Below are positions 60,997 through 64,000 of a stretch of 64,000 bases of DNA, piece by piece. Every line of letters starts with the position of its first letter. Within the stretch, counting starts at the first letter, position 1. Source of the stretch: Bacteroidota bacterium (GTDB lineage Bacteria > Bacteroidota > Bacteroidia > 2-12-FULL-35-15); NCBI GenBank assembly GCA_025963775.1, contig JAOQAD010000002.1:29203-93202 (forward strand), read 5' to 3'. Made by a program: the position numbers and the translations under genes. Below the pieces are notes generated by a model. The model did no database searches. It saw nothing but the letters and a program-made list of their open reading frames with translations, and was not told the DNA's origin.

Positions 60997-61362
60997 TTAT
61001 TTCATGCCGGTGTTGATCCAGCATTCTATCTTGTTAATGGTAGGCAGATCAAGCGGCCATCCGTTCGGAGGCATCTGGTCATAACCAACCTGGTGCTTTA
61101 TTGTTCCCAGTAAATAACCGTTCCCGGCAGCCTTCTTCACAGAAGCTATATCATAAAAATTATACCCGGCCTTCATATTCTCATTATGGCAGCTTGTACA
61201 ATTTTGTTCCATGATCGGGCGGATATCCTTTTCATACGTATATGCCGTAGTGGAACAATCGAGTGGGGCAGGGGGCGGAGTTGCCGCTGTCGGGGTCTTT
61301 GTTGTTTTGCAGGCCAGCAGTACCACTGCAAGCGCCACCGCTGTAAAAATGATCTTTTTCAT
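60997..61362 (-). CDS. monoheme cytochrome-c-like lipoprotein
   Basis: The start is ATG 61362 (MKKIIFTAVALAVVLLACKTTK; 121 residues), with Cys18 in VVLLAC as lipid site; the 55-residue track extension lies in the upstream gene's 3' end. A Pro-rich linker leads to TYEKDIRPIMEQNCTSCHNEN with one heme site, and YDQMPPNGWPLDLPTINKIECWINTGMK, the C-terminal pattern of Planctomycete-type/Bacteroidetes small cytochromes with a Met ligand. A single-heme electron carrier on the envelope is likely. It starts 1 nt after the acyltransferase stop. Confidence 0.88.
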   Translation of the reverse strand: MKKIIFTAVALAVVLLACKTTKTPTAATPPPAPLDCSTTAYTYEKDIRPIMEQNCTSCHNENMKAGYNFYDIASVKKAAGNGYLLGTIKHQVGYDQMPPNGWPLDLPTINKIECWINTGMK

Positions 61363-61363
61363 A

Positions 61364-62278
61364 TTATCTGTTTTGTAATTCTTTTGCTTTTGTTTCTTTG
61401 TTCCATCCGGCCGGTTTTTTATGCTTCCATCTTCTGTGGCTCCAGAGCCAGTATTCGGGCTGGTTGCGGATATCCTGCTCGAGCATTTTTGTTGCTTTTT
61501 CGGTGATCTCGCCATAAGCGGTCTCAAGCGGCTTGTCCGTCACCTCAAAAAATTCGAAGCTGTAATGTCCCCTTTTTTCCTTGTTGATGCGGCCGTACAC
61601 AACCGGGTAATTGTATTCCCTGGCATATTTTTCCGCACCGAACAGCACGCCGGTTTCCTGGTTCAGGAATTCCATCCAGTAGCAGTTATCGGGATTGGAT
61701 GGTGATTGGTCAATCGCAAAAATAGTGGCTGTTAAATTATTGATCTCTTCATCAAACACTTTTTTCACATCACGTGTGGAGATCATGTACAAGCCGTATT
61801 TGCTGCGGGTATTCCGCATCTTCTCATCAAAATATTTATTGGACAGCGGCTTGTAGATCCCGATCGCTTTGTGCTTGATCAGCGCATCCACGGCAACAGC
61901 AAAGATCTCCCAATTGTTGTAATGCCCGCCGGCAATGATCACGCTGCGGCCCTGCTCATAGTATTTATCGATCAGCTCCGGGTTCTTAAAGATCACGCGC
62001 TTCGCTACCTGCTTTTCCGAAATGGTGAATGTCTTCAGGCTTTCGAGGGTCAGGTCGCAGAAGTGATGATAGAATTTTTTGCAGATCACGATGTGCTCTT
62101 TTTCTGTTTTCTCCGGGAAGGAACGCTGAATGTTACCAAGAATCACCTTCTTCCGGTAACCGGTAACGTGATAAAAGATCACATACAGGAAATCCGACAG
62201 CGCATACAGCACAGGGAAGGGGAGCGAAGATATGGGAAGAATAACAAGATAGTAGAGCAGGCGGTTGACGATGTTCAT
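61364..62278 (-). CDS. lysophospholipid/lipid A acyltransferase (LpxL/HtrB-like)
   Basis: The start is ATG 62278 (MNIVNRLLYYLVILPISSLPFPVLYAL; 304 residues). The H-x4-E motif is in GGHYNNWEIF. Other family traits are the N-terminal membrane helix, YRKKVILGNIQRSFPEKTEKE, and a late QPEYWLWSHRRWKHKKP. LpxL-type enzymes add secondary acyl chains to lipid A; Bacteroidetes relatives may instead act on ornithine-type lipids. A TATCTTTG box lies 80 nt upstream (62359-62366). Confidence 0.92.
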   Translation of the reverse strand: MNIVNRLLYYLVILPISSLPFPVLYALSDFLYVIFYHVTGYRKKVILGNIQRSFPEKTEKEHIVICKKFYHHFCDLTLESLKTFTISEKQVAKRVIFKNPELIDKYYEQGRSVIIAGGHYNNWEIFAVAVDALIKHKAIGIYKPLSNKYFDEKMRNTRSKYGLYMISTRDVKKVFDEEINNLTATIFAIDQSPSNPDNCYWMEFLNQETGVLFGAEKYAREYNYPVVYGRINKEKRGHYSFEFFEVTDKPLETAYGEITEKATKMLEQDIRNQPEYWLWSHRRWKHKKPAGWNKETKAKELQNR

Positions 62279-62358
62279 AGGGTCTGTGTTGCGGAAGACC
62301 GGCAAAGCAGAATAATTCCCTGCTATTACTAAGTTTTCCGTAAATTATTTTCAAAAAA

Positions 62359-62366
62359 CAAAGATA
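62359..62366 (-). promoter_or_regulatory. TAnnTTTG -7 box for the acyltransferase-cytochrome-rarA run
   Basis: The minus strand reads TATCTTTG, giving a leader of about 75 nt. Confidence 0.5.
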
Positions 62367-62435
62367 AAGTATAGTTTTACAAAGTCATTTCTATTTGTGG
62401 CAAAAAAGTTGATTGTTTACACACAAAAAATAAAT

Positions 62436-62876
62436 ATGAAAAAGATCACTACTATTAAAGCACTCCTTTTCGCAGCAGCACTGCTGATCGTATCCACTGT
62501 TTCTGCCCAGAAGAACAAGTTCCTTGAAGGCAAAAAATACACTGTCCAGTTCTATGAAATGAAGCCGGCCGGCAGGGGCAAAGCGCTTCCAAGCAATTTC
62601 CTGATCAAAGGCGGAAAAGTGGAAAGTGACCTGATGTACGAAAAAATGACGCTTGGGCCTGCAGCTTATAAAGTAACGCTTGATACAACTTACACCGAAG
62701 ATGAAACGGAAATTCACATGGTGAAGCTGGAAGCAGAGCTGAAGGATGAGAAGAATGAATACAAATGGGAAGTGACTGTGAGCAATTACGATGTTGAAGG
62801 AACCTGCGTGCAGACTAAAAGCGGAGTGGAGAAGAAGCGGTATGAGTTTGCAGGGGCTGAGAAAACAAAGAAATAA
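62436..62876 (+). CDS. secreted hypothetical protein
   Basis: The start is ATG 62436 (MKKITTIKALLFAAALLIVSTVSAQ, signal peptide; 146 residues). The mature protein is beta-rich: KKYTVQFYEMKPAGRGK, KVESDLMYEKMTLGPAAYKVTLDTTY, YKWEVTVSNYDVEGTCVQTKSG. This resembles small periplasmic lipocalin-like or PepSY-like folds, but I cannot name a family. Followed by a terminator; no operon partner. Confidence 0.75.
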   Translation: MKKITTIKALLFAAALLIVSTVSAQKNKFLEGKKYTVQFYEMKPAGRGKALPSNFLIKGGKVESDLMYEKMTLGPAAYKVTLDTTYTEDETEIHMVKLEAELKDEKNEYKWEVTVSNYDVEGTCVQTKSGVEKKRYEFAGAEKTKK

Positions 62877-62897
62877 TAATGATGCAATGCTAAAATG

Positions 62898-62926
62898 AAA
62901 GCCTTTCCGGATGGAAGGGCTTTTTT
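62898..62926 (+). terminator. intrinsic terminator
   Basis: AAAGCCTTTCC pairs with GGAAGGGCTTT (one G-T pair), loop GGAT, then a run of six T, 21 nt after the preceding stop. Confidence 0.88.
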
Positions 62927-63101
62927 ATTTCCTGTTGGTATTTGTTGGTAAAAATTAAGTATGTCGGCCTTGTTTATTTCTCGCTTTATAATAAATTAAC
63001 ATAGCCTTATACAAATCGTATGTACGAAACACTTCAAAGAAGCCAGAAAATATGGAAGGCTGGTTTGAAAAAGGATCAACAACCGCACGCCAAAAATAGC
63101 A

Positions 63102-63692
63102 TCAGTTTGCCTCGAATAATTTAACTGAACGGTGGACGGATGAGATCCCGCTTTTTTCAGTATAACTGAATTCGGTGATGATCACCACATTTTTTTGCAC
63201 AGGATCCTTTTCTATATAATCATCTTCGCTGCCATAAACGGCAAAGGATTTCAGGGCTTCTGCCCATTTTTCCTTCACAAAGGAATAAAGACTGCAATTG
63301 GACCATTCCCCCGCGTCGCCATAAGGGACAACGGAGAATTCTTCCGTTCCATTATCATCAAGATCTCCCTGATTCATTAGCTTGCCTCCGTACAGATCTT
63401 TTCCAAGTTCGACCCGGGGCAACATTTTATTAGAAAAAGCAATTGCACAATTTCCGGGACCTGAATCATCATGCTCTGTCCAGGCATATTCCTGTTTTCC
63501 GTCACCATTAAAATCACCTTTAACAGAATCCCCACGGATCAGATTAACGGACTGTGCCTGAACGGAGGTTGTATCAGCTTTTTCCGGCTGAAAAATTTGG
63601 CCTGTGCCTGGCTCGTGCCCGGAACAATTTGCGAACAAAGCAATGCAGGCAAACAGTATCAATGGCTGGTATAGAAAGATCCTTGTTTTCAT
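63102..63692 (-). CDS. hypothetical lipoprotein with FG-GAP/VCBS-like repeats
   Basis: The 196 residues have a lipoprotein signal (LFACIALFANCSG; Cys23). Two acidic loops, GDFNGDGKQEYAWTE and GDLDDNGTEEFSVVP, follow the DxNxDGxxE calcium-binding pattern of FG-GAP/VCBS beta-propeller blades. With only two blades the protein cannot make a full propeller. Location is the outer or inner membrane surface. Function unknown. Confidence 0.75.
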   Translation of the reverse strand: MKTRIFLYQPLILFACIALFANCSGHEPGTGQIFQPEKADTTSVQAQSVNLIRGDSVKGDFNGDGKQEYAWTEHDDSGPGNCAIAFSNKMLPRVELGKDLYGGKLMNQGDLDDNGTEEFSVVPYGDAGEWSNCSLYSFVKEKWAEALKSFAVYGSEDDYIEKDPVQKNVVIITEFSYTEKSGISSVHRSVKLFEAN

Positions 63693-63753
63693 TCGGCAAT
63701 TATTGATTTATAAATATAAAACAATAATTGCGGGATACAAGTAATTAGAACGG

Positions 63754-63789
63754 CAAAAAAAATCCCGCCATCTTTGAACAGGGCGGGAT
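63754..63789 (-). terminator. intrinsic terminator of clpC
   Basis: ATCCCGCC (63762-63769) pairs with GGCGGGAT (63782-63789). The minus strand continues in a run of T. Confidence 0.9.
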
Positions 63790-63813
63790 CTTTTTGTTTT
63801 TTGATTCTATCGA

Positions 63814-64000
63814 TTACAAATCTTCTTTTTTAGACTTCTTTGCTTTCGGTTCTTTCGGCTTGCTGATCTTGATCATGATCTCCTGTTTCTCTTTGTCAAA
63901 GTTCACTTCGATCACATCTCCTTCAGATAGGCTTGATTTGATGATCTCTTCTGCCAGCGGATCTTCCAGGTATTTCTGGATAGCGCGTTTCAGCGGACGT
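63814..64000 (-). CDS. clpC: ClpC/ClpA-type Clp protease ATPase subunit, C-terminus only
   Basis: This frame is not in the ORF track. Reading minus from the right edge gives RPLKRAIQKYLEDPLAEEII and then SLSEGDVIEVNFDKEKQEIM, ending in a Lys-rich KAKKSKKEDL and TAA at 63814. The RPL+RAIQ...EDPLAEEI(I/L) signature is the sensor-2/C-terminal end of Clp/Hsp100 ATPases (ClpC). Only about 62 residues are in the window. Its terminator lies 24 nt past the stop. Confidence 0.9.
   Translation of the reverse strand, partial: RPLKRAIQKYLEDPLAEEIIKSSLSEGDVIEVNFDKEKQEIMIKISKPKEPKAKKSKKEDL

Overview
The window reads as chromosomal DNA of a member of the Bacteroidota (Bacteroidetes), probably a free-living or metagenome-derived lineage near Chitinophagales/Sphingobacteriales. 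Direct signs are: many exact matches to the Bacteroidetes -7 promoter box TAnnTTTG just upstream of start codons; a short primary sigma factor of the Bacteroidetes type; a C-terminal type IX secretion (T9SS) sorting domain; and family markers such as DUF1599, DUF2027-Smr, DUF4328, DUF6624, BT_3928-like DoxX and DUF4097. Shine-Dalgarno sequences are mostly absent. I found no rRNA, tRNA, CRISPR array, prophage or transposase. One structural RNA, RNase P RNA, is present.

Layout. 1-790: 3' part of an MFS exporter gene (minus). 917-1375: secreted PepSY-like protein. 1758-3753: ECF sigma factor with a membrane-anchored DUF4097 partner (minus). 3874-8025: GAPDH, RpoD and the HtrA protease, each closed by a hairpin terminator (minus). 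8203-13939: co-directional run with a membrane protein, dapF, a hypothetical, a GNAT acetyltransferase, a seven-heme cytochrome/TPR lipoprotein and mltG. 13936-17770: DUF4328 membrane protein, phosphohexomutase and DEAD-box helicase. 18222-28825: mostly minus-strand housekeeping and repair genes (RlmI-like methyltransferase, HIT protein, TMEM175 channel, AAG glycosylase, RecQ, UvrB, AroE). 28829-33861: AAA ATPase behind a cluster of palindromes, small hypothetical, DedA, rhodanese, phosphosulfolactate synthase family protein and a TPR protein. 34079-36720: GlmM and a cysteine desulfurase. 36847-41715: orphan HWE-type histidine kinase, MBL hydrolase, AraC regulator, T9SS-exported heme protein and FolP. 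41810-53554: long plus-strand run with DUF1599, DoxX-like, ABC permease, DUF6624, TpiA, PrmA, a 1493-residue exported protein of unknown function, PlsY and a CarboxypepD_reg protein. 53728-64000: YbjN, ComEC, alkaline-phosphatase-like lipoprotein, DUF2027-Smr, rnpB, small secreted proteins, the acyltransferase/cytochrome/RarA run, and the C-terminus of ClpC.

Functional themes are core metabolism (GAPDH, TpiA, two phosphohexomutases, AroE, DapF, FolP), envelope biogenesis and stress (MltG, HtrA, LpxL-like acyltransferase, PlsY, ECF/anti-sigma pair), DNA repair (UvrB, RecQ, AAG, RarA) and three separate exported c-type heme proteins. Intergenic spaces carry at least six families of short dispersed repeats, many of them imperfect palindromes, including a 31-bp perfect inverted repeat just upstream of rnpB.

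The observations I rank highest are the palindrome cluster overlapping the predicted start of the AAA ATPase gene, the giant exported protein between prmA and plsY, the very short divergent promoter at 57369-57405, and the phosphosulfolactate synthase homologue. No complete, clearly new multi-gene system is visible. Several ORF-track starts were moved downstream because the extension was intergenic or repeat DNA; these are noted gene by gene.
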